From the NCBI RefSeq assembly GCF_000332495.1, contig NZ_AOGW02000010.1, positions 372,001 through 436,000 of the forward strand: a stretch of DNA of 64,000 nt. Reading direction: 5' to 3'. Source of the DNA: Leptospira terpstrae serovar Hualin str. LT 11-33 = ATCC 700639 (GTDB lineage: Bacteria; Spirochaetota; Leptospiria; Leptospirales; Leptospiraceae). A program made the position numbers and the translations under genes. Positions 8,667-19,654 of this stretch are shown in pieces. The first letter of the stretch is position 1. The number at the start of each line of letters is the position of its first letter. The notes below the pieces were generated by a model. The model did no database searches. It saw only the letters and a program-made list of their open reading frames with translations, and was not told where the DNA came from.

Positions 8667-10680
8667 AATATCCTCCTTCATCTCGACCCTTCACTCCTCT
8701 GTGTTCCACTCCAATTGCCAATTTAATATAGCGATTGATTAGTTCTGGATTGGTATCAGTTTTATAAGAGAGAATGTAACGATAATCTGTATGAGATTTC
8801 AGTTTTTTATATAAATCCCGTTCTTCTCCTTCTCCATCAAGAACAATATAATGACCATTTGTTGGTCCAGTGATATCGGACCAGGATTCTTCTAAAGTAT
8901 GATTTGGATTCACAGTCAAAATATAGATTGGAATGGAATGTGCTTTTGCAAACGCAACAATTCTCGATTTTTGGTATTGTAAAAAACTATCTTCTTTGCT
9001 TTCTCCAGAAACCAAATAAATAAGTGCTTTTGGGCCTGTTTCTATTGATAATTTTTGTAAGGCGGCAATGCTTGCCTTGCCAAAATTGTATTTTTCTTCT
9101 GGTACACTATCTCTGATTTTTGCTAGTATATCTCGTAAAGAAACCGTTTCCGATAGAATTAAATTACTATCTTTTCCTGCACGATACAATGCAATTTTAT
9201 CTGTTTCTCTAAGAGAACGGAAGAATGGAAATAAACCATCTTCCAGTGCTAGTTTTCCCTTTTTCAACATTTCACTATTTTCATAGACCATGGCAACACT
9301 CAGCTTATCGTTTAGTTTGTTTTTATTTGCTAAGCTAAAGAGAGGTGTCATATTATCATTTTCAAAAATGCGAAAGCTTAATCGATCGATTCCCACAATT
9401 TCTTTACCGGCACGATTACGTACGCGGGTATAAATATGTATGTCAGGGAAACCCGAAGTATCAATCGATTCAATTTTTAAATCCAAGTTAGAGAGTAGGT
9501 GGTTTTTCTGAGAAAATATATCGATACGATGTTTTCCAAAATCAACAAAATACAAACTTCCCGTAGAGTCCATATTCGTTGCAAAGGGTCGAAATAAAAC
9601 CCGATACACTCCCTTTTTATCTCGAAATTTACTGAGTTGTCTCCACTCGCCATGTAACAAAGAATAGGTCCAAATTCCTGTTAGTTCATCGGTGAGAAAA
9701 ATTTGATTTTCCAGAATTCGAATGCTTCTTGGTTTTTTCCATTCTGGTTTTTCGATCGTGTTTAGAGTATTTCCATCGCCATCAAAAATAACCACACGAA
9801 GATTTTCTTTATCCACCACATAGATTTTGCCATCATGAATGGTGATTCCAGAAGGATTGCCCAATTTGGAATTACCCGAACCTTGAAATTCTAATACAAA
9901 TTTTCCATTTGCATTGAATTTTTGAATCCTTGCATTTCCGGAATCAGCTACAAAAAGATTTCCACTGGGATCAATAAAAATCGAGGAGGGTCCTCGGAAT
10001 TGCCCTTGTCCCTTTCCCGGACCACCAAACGAGGATAAAAAGCTGCCGGATAAATCAAAAAGTAAAACTTCGTCACGGGCAAAATCTGCAACATAGATTT
10101 TTTGATTATAATAGGCTAAAGATACAGGACGATCTAGTTTTCTTGTAATACCACCTCGCCAATTAGAAAGCGGTGTGCCTGCAGCATTGAATTTTATAAT
10201 ATTGGATGTATCAAAACCAGCAACGTAAAAATTGCCATCTTCATCAAAGGTAATATCCACAGGATTACGGAACCGGTAACCACGAATGGAATCCCCCTCA
10301 ATGGTTTTGAAATAGATTTTTTCTTTATCTGTCACTCCGCCCGCAATAGCAAGCCTCAGTGTTTCAATTTTATTGATAATTAATAAGTCATTTTTGGCTT
10401 TCGAGGCAAGAATTTCCAATTCATCTAATGCCTCTTCCCATTCACCTAACAAATAGTAGTTGTTCGCAAGTTCTAACCTCGCCAAATGGAAGTCTTTTTT
10501 TAAATTTACGGCTTTTTGAAAACGTTCCTTCGCTGCCGAATATTCTCTTAAATTTTTATAGGTGAGTCCTCGTTTGAATTCTTCCTTGGCATTCTCTTCC
10601 CCCAAGGAAAAGTTGGGAAAGTCCAGAGGGAAAATTTGTGTGCTCACCAATAGAAAGAAAAACGATAATAACTTTCTCAA
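8647..10680 (-). CDS. Exported TPR / NHL beta-propeller / VWA-like protein
   Basis: The start is TTG 10680 with GGAG five bases upstream and a signal peptide directly after (RKLLSFFFLLVSTQIFPLDF). A longer frame begins at 10728, but those bases form a promoter. Domain order: two TPR units (about 35-115), NHL-type repeats forming a propeller (about 130-390; for example NPVDITFDEDGNFYVAGFD and GPSSIFIDPSGNLFVADSG), then a von Willebrand A-like region (about 430-650) whose metal-site motif is degenerate, ending in a RDEGGYFVPEP tail. It heads a two-gene operon with the TPR/CsgG-like protein. Probably envelope-located; ligand unknown. Confidence 0.7.
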   Translation of the reverse strand: MRKLLSFFFLLVSTQIFPLDFPNFSLGEENAKEEFKRGLTYKNLREYSAAKERFQKAVNLKKDFHLARLELANNYYLLGEWEEALDELEILASKAKNDLLIINKIETLRLAIAGGVTDKEKIYFKTIEGDSIRGYRFRNPVDITFDEDGNFYVAGFDTSNIIKFNAAGTPLSNWRGGITRKLDRPVSLAYYNQKIYVADFARDEVLLFDLSGSFLSSFGGPGKGQGQFRGPSSIFIDPSGNLFVADSGNARIQKFNANGKFVLEFQGSGNSKLGNPSGITIHDGKIYVVDKENLRVVIFDGDGNTLNTIEKPEWKKPRSIRILENQIFLTDELTGIWTYSLLHGEWRQLSKFRDKKGVYRVLFRPFATNMDSTGSLYFVDFGKHRIDIFSQKNHLLSNLDLKIESIDTSGFPDIHIYTRVRNRAGKEIVGIDRLSFRIFENDNMTPLFSLANKNKLNDKLSVAMVYENSEMLKKGKLALEDGLFPFFRSLRETDKIALYRAGKDSNLILSETVSLRDILAKIRDSVPEEKYNFGKASIAALQKLSIETGPKALIYLVSGESKEDSFLQYQKSRIVAFAKAHSIPIYILTVNPNHTLEESWSDITGPTNGHYIVLDGEGEERDLYKKLKSHTDYRYILSYKTDTNPELINRYIKLAIGVEHRGVKGRDEGGYFVPEPR
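8672..8678 (-). promoter_or_regulatory. Ribosome binding site that fixes the TTG start at 8666
   Basis: AAGGAGG read on the minus strand, five bases before TTG 8666-8664. It lies inside the end of the upstream NHL-repeat gene and inside codons 2-4 of the longer ATG 8681 reading, so the longer start is unlikely. Confidence 0.65.
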
Positions 10681-10700
10681 AGACACTCCCTCCAGCCCCA

Positions 10701-10728
10701 ATCTAATGGGACATAATCTGTAAGTCAA
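10701..10728 (-). promoter_or_regulatory. Promoter of the NHL-TPR operon
   Basis: On the minus strand TTGACT (10728-10723) and TAGATT (10706-10701) are 16 bases apart, a good match to sigma-70 boxes. Transcription would begin near 10694, just before the ribosome binding site and TTG 10680, which supports that start. Confidence 0.45.
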
Positions 10729-10808
10729 CCCCTTCCTTAGGATTCGGAAAGTGGTTTTCTCTTTATTCTCGACAGAATCTTAAATTTAGACAGCATGGAA
10801 ATGAAGTT

Positions 10809-12398
10809 ATGTCTCCTGAACTTATAGAACGAGAAGTACGCCGGCGAAAGACCTTTGCCATCATTGCTCACCCTGATGCGGGAAAAACTACACTCACAGA
10901 AAAGCTCCTCCTTTACGGTGGTGCGATTCAACTTGCGGGAGCGGTAAAAGCCAAAAAGGAAGGGAAGTCGGCAACCTCTGACTGGATGGCAATGGAAAAG
11001 GAGAGAGGGATTTCGATTACATCGGCTGCCCTTCAATTCGAATACAAGAATAGTATCCTAAACCTTTTGGACACTCCCGGTCACGAAGACTTCTCTGAGG
11101 ACACATATCGTACTCTTATGGCAGCAGATACTGCTGTAATGGTTCTCGATGCCGGAAAAGGGGTCGAACCCCAAACCATCAAATTATTCCGTGTTTGTCG
11201 GGATCGTGGGATTCCCATCATCACCTTTATCAATAAAATGGATAGACCCACAAAGGATCTATATGCACTTCTCGATGAAATTGAAAAAGTTCTCGGGATC
11301 AAAGCAGTACCGGACGTATGGCCGCTCGGAACTGGTTTTGATTTTAAGGGGGTGTATGACCTTCGGGACCAACAATTGTATTTGTTTGATCGAACTCCTG
11401 GCGGAAAACAAAAAGCAGTCTTTCGTATGGCAGGTCCGAATGACCCAAGTCTTGACGAACAGTTTGATGCAGAAATTGTCACTGCGTTTCGGGAACAAAT
11501 TGACCTCGTAGAAAATGGAATTGGAAAAGTAGATAAAAATATGTTTTTACTGGGAAAGGAAACACCAGTTTACTTTGGTTCGGCGGTCAATAACTTCGGG
11601 ATCGAACTTTTTTTAAATAAATTTTTGGAATTGGCTCCTGGACCTGACCACATTCCGCTCCGTGATGGTAATTATTTAGATCCAATCAATTCTCCTTTTA
11701 GTGCTTTTGTATTTAAAGTCCAAGCGAACATGAACAAGGCGCATAGAGACCGAATCGCCTTTCTTCGGATTTGTTCGGGTGTGTTTGAGAGGGGCTTAAA
11801 CGTTAACCACAACCGCTTAGACAAACCAGTAAAACTTTCTTCCAGTTTTGCTTTTTTTGGTCAGGACAGAAACACTGTAGATACTGCTTATCCTGGAGAT
11901 ATCATTGGTCTAGTAAATCCAGGAACATACAAAATTGGAGACGTGTTGTCTACGGGAAATACACCTCCTTTACGTCCTCTTCCTAGTTTTGCTCCTGAAC
12001 TTTTTGCTACAATTTCTTGTAAGGACACTTTACAATTAAAATCTTTTAAAAAGGGTCTCGACCAATTGGCAGAAGAAGGAATTTTGCATCTTTTTACATC
12101 AAGAACCATAGGTGGAGGTGTGCCGATTATTGGTGCTATGGGAAAACTCCAGTTTGAAGTATTCCAACGTAGGCTAAAGGATGAATATGGAGCCGAAACT
12201 TCCATTCATATTCTTCCTTATGGAATTTCTCGTTGGGTGAAAAAAGAAGATCGATCAAAAATTCCATCAAACGCTAATTTGGTGGAGGATTTATTCGGAA
12301 ATATGGCGCTTCTTTTTGATACTGAATGGGATATGAATTATTTCCATAAAAACAACGAAGGAATTGAACTATTAGACAATCCTCCTTTAGAAGATTAG
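10809..12398 (+). CDS. prfC: Peptide chain release factor 3
   Basis: A GTPase that removes RF1/RF2 from the ribosome after peptide release. At 529 residues it has the family length. G motifs are clear: AHPDAGKTT near 20, DTPGHED near 87, NKMD near 142. The RF3-specific segments GGAIQLAGAVKAKK and SDWMAMEKERGISI precede the G3 motif. It begins at ATG 10809 with only a weak GGAA upstream. The convergent phosphatase gene ends one base beyond its stop. Confidence 0.95.
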   Translation: MSPELIEREVRRRKTFAIIAHPDAGKTTLTEKLLLYGGAIQLAGAVKAKKEGKSATSDWMAMEKERGISITSAALQFEYKNSILNLLDTPGHEDFSEDTYRTLMAADTAVMVLDAGKGVEPQTIKLFRVCRDRGIPIITFINKMDRPTKDLYALLDEIEKVLGIKAVPDVWPLGTGFDFKGVYDLRDQQLYLFDRTPGGKQKAVFRMAGPNDPSLDEQFDAEIVTAFREQIDLVENGIGKVDKNMFLLGKETPVYFGSAVNNFGIELFLNKFLELAPGPDHIPLRDGNYLDPINSPFSAFVFKVQANMNKAHRDRIAFLRICSGVFERGLNVNHNRLDKPVKLSSSFAFFGQDRNTVDTAYPGDIIGLVNPGTYKIGDVLSTGNTPPLRPLPSFAPELFATISCKDTLQLKSFKKGLDQLAEEGILHLFTSRTIGGGVPIIGAMGKLQFEVFQRRLKDEYGAETSIHILPYGISRWVKKEDRSKIPSNANLVEDLFGNMALLFDTEWDMNYFHKNNEGIELLDNPPLED

Positions 12399-12399
12399 T

Positions 12400-14313
12400 T
12401 TAGATTACTTCTATCCCAATCCAGGTGATATCATCTAGGATTGGGGTTCCTTCACTATAGGAACTAATTTTAAGTTCTAATTCTTGTTTGATGAGGGACA
12501 TATGGATTGTGCTTCTGGAAGAAAAAAACTGAATCAATTCCTTTTCCCATAACTTTTCATTTTTTGAATTCTCAACATCTTTTAACCCATCGGTAAAAAG
12601 ATAAAACCTGTCTCCTTTTTCAATTGGAAATTCTAAAATCTTTGGATCTCTATTATGAATCATTCCGAACATTGGATTGAATTTTTCCAAACAAACCATC
12701 CCTCCAGGAGCCTGAAACAACATTCCGGGATGGCCAGCATTTCCGTATTGAACAGTCATTTGGTTAAAATCAAATAACAAAAATATAAACGGTACAAAAG
12801 CATAGGGATCAGGAAAGTTTGTCGAGACACCTTCGTTCATTTTTTGCAGAATTTTCTTAGGATCAAACTCTGTTTTTATAATCTGGTGAAATAATACACG
12901 AAGGACAGTCATCATCATGGCAGCCTTCACACCATGACCAATGACATCACCCACAGCAAAAATGGAACGATTGTTTCCTAAATCAATGTAGTCATAATAG
13001 TCCCCACCGACTTGGATGAGTGGTTTGTACAAAACTTCATAGTCTAAATGAGGTAAAATGATGATTCGATTAGGAAGGTATTTCTTTTGTAAATCCTTTG
13101 CATAATCCATTTCCTTTTCAAATTCCTGACGTTTTTTAGTTACGTTTTGAACAAGGACAAGGGCTCCACTAGCAAATCTATATTTCTGTTCTAAATACCA
13201 AAGTTGGTAAGTAATTTCAATTAAATATACCGAACCATCTTCCGAATAAAATTCCGATTCCTCTCGCCTAAGCTTAGTTTGGTTGTTTTGGCTTTCTGTT
13301 ACAGACTTTAAGAAAAAACTGACTTCTTTTCCGATCCATTCCTTTACCGAAAGTTGGTCACGAAAGAGTTCCGATACGTGAAGTTTAGGTTCAATTTCCG
13401 TATTTTCTAATAAAATTTTTCCTTTTGGATCAAATAGGATCGCTGCATGGGGGAATTCTTGTAAAAGGAGCCTTAGTTTTTGTTTTGATTCAATTTCTCT
13501 AAGAGCAATCGCTAATGAAAATAGAAAAGATATGATAAATAAAGAGATTAAGATAAGAACATTTCTTTTTAAGGAATCCTTTATTGGGACTAGGACAAGG
13601 TCTTTGGGACTTACAATGAATAGATGGAGGGGAAGTCCATACATGGGAAAACTAACAACAAAATAGTCCATTTCCTCTTTTTTGGTTTCATGAAGATTCG
13701 GTAAGTTGGAACGGATTTGCAGCGAAGATTGGACATCCGTTTTCCAAAATTCAGAGACAAAAAAATCATCCTCAATAAATCCGGAAATGCCAAATTCCCC
13801 ATCATGGTTGAGTATAAATAGTCCTTCATTAGGATCACTAAATGGTGAGTCCAAAAGAGCATCTTCTAGAAATTTTGCGGAATGAATTGTGACGAATTTA
13901 CCATCAAAAACTAAAAGATAGGATGTTTTTTCTGACTCTAATTGGCAACTTGCAAGCGTAAGTTCTTGTAAGGCCTCCGAGTCGACATTTAAGGAGATGC
14001 AGTTTTTACTAATCTTTTTGAATTCAGAATAGGAAAGGGTACCAATTGATTTTTTTTCCAGTATATCTGAGTTAATTTGTTCTCTAATTTGATTTTCTAA
14101 ATCTATAGCAAGGAGCTGGATACGTATCAACTGAAATCTTTGGTTCCAATCCAATGCTTCCTTGTATTGGGAATGTATCATAGAAGCGACTAAAAGGATA
14201 TAGGGAATAATTAGAAAGCTAACAATGGAAAGAAATAACTTAAGAAATGATTTTGTTTGGATTACAAATAAAAAATTTCCATACAATTCTCGAAGCCAGT
14301 TAGCATTATGCAC
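12400..14313 (-). CDS. Membrane-bound PP2C (SpoIIE/RsbU-type) serine phosphatase
   Basis: GTG 14313 is the start, with AAGGAA eight bases upstream, and it follows the preceding gene by three bases. Residues about 25-45 and 250-270 are transmembrane helices framing a periplasmic sensor region; a PAS-like segment follows (about 280-405), then the phosphatase domain (about 415-637). Metal-binding motifs are present: VGGDYYDYIDL, AVGDVIGHGVKAA, YGNAGHP, DGLKDVEN and DDITWIGIE. Such enzymes dephosphorylate anti-sigma antagonists in partner-switch systems; no antagonist or anti-sigma gene is adjacent. The signal sensed is unknown. Confidence 0.85.
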   Translation of the reverse strand: MHNANWLRELYGNFLFVIQTKSFLKLFLSIVSFLIIPYILLVASMIHSQYKEALDWNQRFQLIRIQLLAIDLENQIREQINSDILEKKSIGTLSYSEFKKISKNCISLNVDSEALQELTLASCQLESEKTSYLLVFDGKFVTIHSAKFLEDALLDSPFSDPNEGLFILNHDGEFGISGFIEDDFFVSEFWKTDVQSSLQIRSNLPNLHETKKEEMDYFVVSFPMYGLPLHLFIVSPKDLVLVPIKDSLKRNVLILISLFIISFLFSLAIALREIESKQKLRLLLQEFPHAAILFDPKGKILLENTEIEPKLHVSELFRDQLSVKEWIGKEVSFFLKSVTESQNNQTKLRREESEFYSEDGSVYLIEITYQLWYLEQKYRFASGALVLVQNVTKKRQEFEKEMDYAKDLQKKYLPNRIIILPHLDYEVLYKPLIQVGGDYYDYIDLGNNRSIFAVGDVIGHGVKAAMMMTVLRVLFHQIIKTEFDPKKILQKMNEGVSTNFPDPYAFVPFIFLLFDFNQMTVQYGNAGHPGMLFQAPGGMVCLEKFNPMFGMIHNRDPKILEFPIEKGDRFYLFTDGLKDVENSKNEKLWEKELIQFFSSRSTIHMSLIKQELELKISSYSEGTPILDDITWIGIEVI

Positions 14314-14316
14314 GTG

Positions 14317-15255
14317 TTAGTTTCCTTGACGCGCTTGAGTGAATTGTATTTTTTTTGGAATTTCCTCATTTCCTAATCGATCGGTGGCTGATATTTCCAA
14401 TTCCCAATCTTTATTTTTTGAACATGATTGTAATAACGTAGGCCAAGAATTTTTCGGATCCCAAAGAAACCAATCAGTCTTTTGACCACCTTCACAATTG
14501 CTGCGATAACGAATGGTATCCAGTCCTGATCCTAAGTCAATAGATTGGAGTTTAAGACTTGAATTGGCAGAGATATATTTTTGCCCTTTGTTTTGATAAG
14601 TTTGTGGTTCCCAAAGGAATTCTGTGTTTGGGGGAGTATTGTCTACACTGAATTCCGAAACTTGCATCGAATCTGAGATTCCGAGTTCATTGGTCACTTG
14701 GTATTCCAATTTATAATCTCCATCTTTGGAAAATGTAAATTCAGGAACTTGGGTAATTTTCCAGACTCCACCATTCAAACGATACCGCACTGATGTTCTC
14801 AAAGTTTCCTTCGTAATCGGTTTTACTTGGATTTTACTTTCTGTTAAAAAGAAATGATTTCTTCCTTCTTTTGTTGCAATGGGAATAATTACATCCGTTT
14901 TTGTTTGGTTTTTCGCAACAAACTTAGCACTTTCTTTTTGTTTGGTTTTTCCAAAGGAATTTACTTCGTATAAATCGGTCCAGAATCCGCGGACTTGTCG
15001 TTTGGCAACGGCTCGAATCCGAAAGTATTCATATCCATTGGGAATATAAAGTTGGATTTTTCCAGGGTTTGAGAGCACTCGAAAAGGAATTTCTAAATCA
15101 AAAGATCTTCCTTTCCATAATTCAAATTCATATTGAATGATGTCTTCTCTTTCTGGTTCTAAAGTAAAACGAATGGTTTTTGTATCTGAATAGATAGGTA
15201 AAGATAGGCCAAATAAAAGGAAAAGAAAAATGTAATATTCGAAAGGAGATCTCAT
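14317..15255 (-). CDS. Exported OmpL47-type / Ig-like repeat protein
   Basis: The first 23 residues are a signal peptide (FLFLLFGLSLPIYS). The rest is beta-rich, with RYRLNGG.WK...TFSKDGDYKLEYQVTNELG followed by FSVDNTPP and a second partial copy (IRYRSNCEGG...). This is the repeat style of leptospiral OmpL47-type surface proteins, where a VDNTPP linker separates beta units. Likely surface-exposed or periplasmic. It overlaps the upstream LysM-FecR gene by four bases (ATGA) and is followed after three bases by the PP2C phosphatase, so the three form an operon. Confidence 0.65.
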   Translation of the reverse strand: MRSPFEYYIFLFLLFGLSLPIYSDTKTIRFTLEPEREDIIQYEFELWKGRSFDLEIPFRVLSNPGKIQLYIPNGYEYFRIRAVAKRQVRGFWTDLYEVNSFGKTKQKESAKFVAKNQTKTDVIIPIATKEGRNHFFLTESKIQVKPITKETLRTSVRYRLNGGVWKITQVPEFTFSKDGDYKLEYQVTNELGISDSMQVSEFSVDNTPPNTEFLWEPQTYQNKGQKYISANSSLKLQSIDLGSGLDTIRYRSNCEGGQKTDWFLWDPKNSWPTLLQSCSKNKDWELEISATDRLGNEEIPKKIQFTQARQGN

Positions 15256-16145
15256 TCGTCTTTCGGTTTCGGTGGGTCTGGCAATGCAAAGGGTTTCAGA
15301 GGAGGTTTTCCCTTTTCAACAAAAGTAGCAAATCCGGAACCCACATTCACTGTAACATTTTGGGCACTGACTGCTACTATTCCTTCATAACAACTGAGCG
15401 TTGTGTTCCCTGATCCGTCTACTTCTGTAATGAAATCTGTACCTTTTACTTCCGATACAGCTGCTTCGGTTCGTAATAGAAACATACGTTGGTTAGATGA
15501 TGGCTTTCTCTGGATGATCGAGCGAATTCTTCCTCGTCGTAAGTAGAGTTCATCTGGATCCGTATCTGATTTCCCTTTTTCCATAATAATATGGCTGTTT
15601 TCTGTGATTTCAAATCGTGACCCGGAAAGTAAAAGAAATTGAGCTTCTGATTCTTTGAAAGTTCTCACTTCATCCTTGGCATAAAGACCTTCACCTACAC
15701 TAGCACCGGACCAGTCTGTTTGTTTCTGAGAAATTTTTAGAACTTCTGTTTTGCCAGTATACCTTTGGATATCAGCCAAAGGTTTTTTTCCTAAACTTTT
15801 AGGAATCCACAATTTCATACCAGGTATGATGAGATTCGGATTGTCAATTTGGTTCGATTTGAGGAGTTCCTTCCATTTTCTAGGATCATCCAAATAAGTT
15901 TTGGAGATGATACTGAGAGTTTGTCCTTTTTCCACAAGGATGGTAATTCCATCCCCTTCGGGTGGTTGGATTTTCTGGTGTTTGGATTCGGATAAAATGG
16001 GAGAAAGATAAAAGAAAAAGAATAGAAATACGTATAGAATATTCTGAAAGATCAAATGTGGAGTTAAAAGAAAAAAGGTGGAAGTATCTTCCCACCTTTT
16101 TGTTGGACAGACCGAATTCAGTTTGAGGAAATTCTGAAACTTCAT
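15252..16145 (-). CDS. LysM and FecR domain envelope protein
   Basis: ATG 16145 has GAGG six bases upstream. A hydrophobic segment lies at about 30-52 (signal or anchor). A LysM peptidoglycan-binding motif follows (ILVEKGQTLSIISKTYL...NPNLIIPGMKLWIP, about 68-115), then a FecR-type beta region (about 125-270) with RGRIRSII and AVSEVKGTDFITEV. The C-terminal tail is Pro/Lys rich. FecR domains in such proteins are generally scaffolds or sensors at the envelope. It is the first gene of the operon with the OmpL47-type protein and the PP2C phosphatase. Confidence 0.8.
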   Translation of the reverse strand: MKFQNFLKLNSVCPTKRWEDTSTFFLLTPHLIFQNILYVFLFFFFYLSPILSESKHQKIQPPEGDGITILVEKGQTLSIISKTYLDDPRKWKELLKSNQIDNPNLIIPGMKLWIPKSLGKKPLADIQRYTGKTEVLKISQKQTDWSGASVGEGLYAKDEVRTFKESEAQFLLLSGSRFEITENSHIIMEKGKSDTDPDELYLRRGRIRSIIQRKPSSNQRMFLLRTEAAVSEVKGTDFITEVDGSGNTTLSCYEGIVAVSAQNVTVNVGSGFATFVEKGKPPLKPFALPDPPKPKDE

Positions 16146-16167
16146 TTTTTCCTCAAACTTTGTCTTG

Positions 16168-18270
<2,103 letters not shown>

Positions 18271-18347
18271 TTATGTTTATGCCCTTAAGGTGTTTGGTAT
18301 TTCCTAGGATTTGTATAGAAAAATGAATGTCCAGGAAAATTCGGTTT

Positions 18348-18363
18348 TTACAGGGATCTGTAA
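18348..18363. promoter_or_regulatory. Dyad TTACAG-N4-CTGTAA, possible operator
   Basis: A perfect 6-bp inverted repeat with a 4-base centre, in the 123-base divergent spacer between the Fe-S oxidoreductase and mqnC. It sits 30 bases before the mqnC start. No regulator gene is adjacent. Confidence 0.3.
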
Positions 18364-18393
18364 GAAGATTTCCTGTCCAAGTAGGTAGAGACC

Positions 18394-19503
18394 ATGAATT
18401 TATCCTCTTTTTCCCTCAGCCCGTCCGACCCTGCCGATTCCATCCTGTTGGAAGTGATCCAAGGCAAACGAATTTCCCCAGCGGATGCTCTTGTCCTCTA
18501 CAAAGATGGTGACTTTTTAAAAATCCAAATGGTCGCCAGATACTTACGGGAAAAGGTAAGGCCCCATACACAAGCCAGTTATACCATGTTCCGGGTCGTG
18601 AATTATACGAACTATTGCAATGTGGAATGTAGTTTTTGTTCCTTTATGGATGAGATTGGGAATGGAAAAGGATATGTTCTCACTAAAGAAGATATCTTAC
18701 AAAAAATGGATTACGCTGTAGAAGAAGGAGCAGACCAAATGTTCCTCCAAGGAGGAGTGTATCCTGAACTTCCGTTTGATTATTATTTAGATGTAATTCG
18801 TACAGTGAAGGCCAAATACCCGAAGATGCACATCCGTGCCTTTTCGCCCGTGGAAGTCATCAACTTAGAAACCATCACTGGAAAACCACTTCGAGAAGTG
18901 CTTTTGATTTTAAAGGAAGCGGGTCTTGATTCCGTTCCAGGAGCCGGTGCAGAAATTCTTACGGAAAGGATGCGCCAAATCATCTCTCCTAAAAAAGCCA
19001 CTGTTTCCGAATGGGTACGGGCCATGGAAACTTGCCACGAAGTGGGACTTCTCGGATCCGCCAATGTTGTGTTTGGTTCTGAAGAAACGGAAGAAGAAGT
19101 CATAGAACACTTAAGTGTGGTGCGTGACCTCCAAGACCGCACCGGTGGATTTTTATCTTTTATTCCTTGGACCTTCCAACCACAAACTAAACGCTTTAAA
19201 GTAAGGCCTGTTCCCACTCATGAATACCTAAAGGTTCTTGGAATCTCTCGGATCTTTCTAGATAATATCAAACATATAGAAACATCCGTGATGGTGCTTG
19301 GCAAAGGAGTGGGGCAACTTGCTCTCTATTCTGGTGCCGATGATATTTCCTCTGTTGTGATCGAAGAGAATGTACTTCGTTCCTTTGGACTTAAAACAGA
19401 AAAGGAAGCTAGAAAATTTCTCGCAGAAGGTGGATTCCAACCTATCCGAAGGAATTTACTCTATGAGGAAGACTACGATTGCAACCAAGTAGGAGTGGAT
19501 TGA
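18394..19503 (+). CDS. mqnC: Cyclic dehypoxanthine futalosine synthase MqnC
   Basis: A radical SAM enzyme that cyclises dehypoxanthine futalosine in the futalosine route to menaquinone. The cluster motif CNVECSFC lies near residue 70. Other family segments are [31 protein letters not shown] and FIPWTFQP. The 369-residue length is normal. It starts at ATG 18394 with a weak AGGTAGAG upstream and ends before a clear bidirectional terminator. mqnA lies 35 kb away in this window (54371-55117), so the pathway genes are scattered. Confidence 0.9.
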   Translation: MNLSSFSLSPSDPADSILLEVIQGKRISPADALVLYKDGDFLKIQMVARYLREKVRPHTQASYTMFRVVNYTNYCNVECSFCSFMDEIGNGKGYVLTKEDILQKMDYAVEEGADQMFLQGGVYPELPFDYYLDVIRTVKAKYPKMHIRAFSPVEVINLETITGKPLREVLLILKEAGLDSVPGAGAEILTERMRQIISPKKATVSEWVRAMETCHEVGLLGSANVVFGSEETEEEVIEHLSVVRDLQDRTGGFLSFIPWTFQPQTKRFKVRPVPTHEYLKVLGISRIFLDNIKHIETSVMVLGKGVGQLALYSGADDISSVVIEENVLRSFGLKTEKEARKFLAEGGFQPIRRNLLYEEDYDCNQVGVD

Positions 19504-19534
19504 TTTTTCAAAGCCATCCATTCCATAGACAAAA

Positions 19535-19563
19535 AAAAAGACGGGGTGTTCCCCCCATCTTTT
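19535..19563. terminator. Bidirectional rho-independent terminator
   Basis: A hairpin with arms AAAAGACGGGG and CCCCATCTTTT, flanked by an A tract on the left and T residues on the right. On the minus strand the one plus-strand mismatch becomes a G-U pair and nine T residues follow, so it should stop the diguanylate cyclase transcript best while also ending mqnC. Confidence 0.8.
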
Positions 19564-19654
19564 GAAATTTTACACCTTATCCGTAATGGACATAAACTGA
19601 GAATCAGTCTCAATATCAACACTAGAAAACTTCCTGAAACCTGTCGATCTTTTT

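Noticed and set aside
10681..10728. Upstream extension of the NHL-repeat gene
   Set aside because: These bases hold a good promoter, and the signal peptide starts at TTG 10680.
10737..11036. Minus-strand open frame near the start of prfC
   Set aside because: It overlaps the conserved G domain of prfC in the other strand and has no supporting ribosome binding site.
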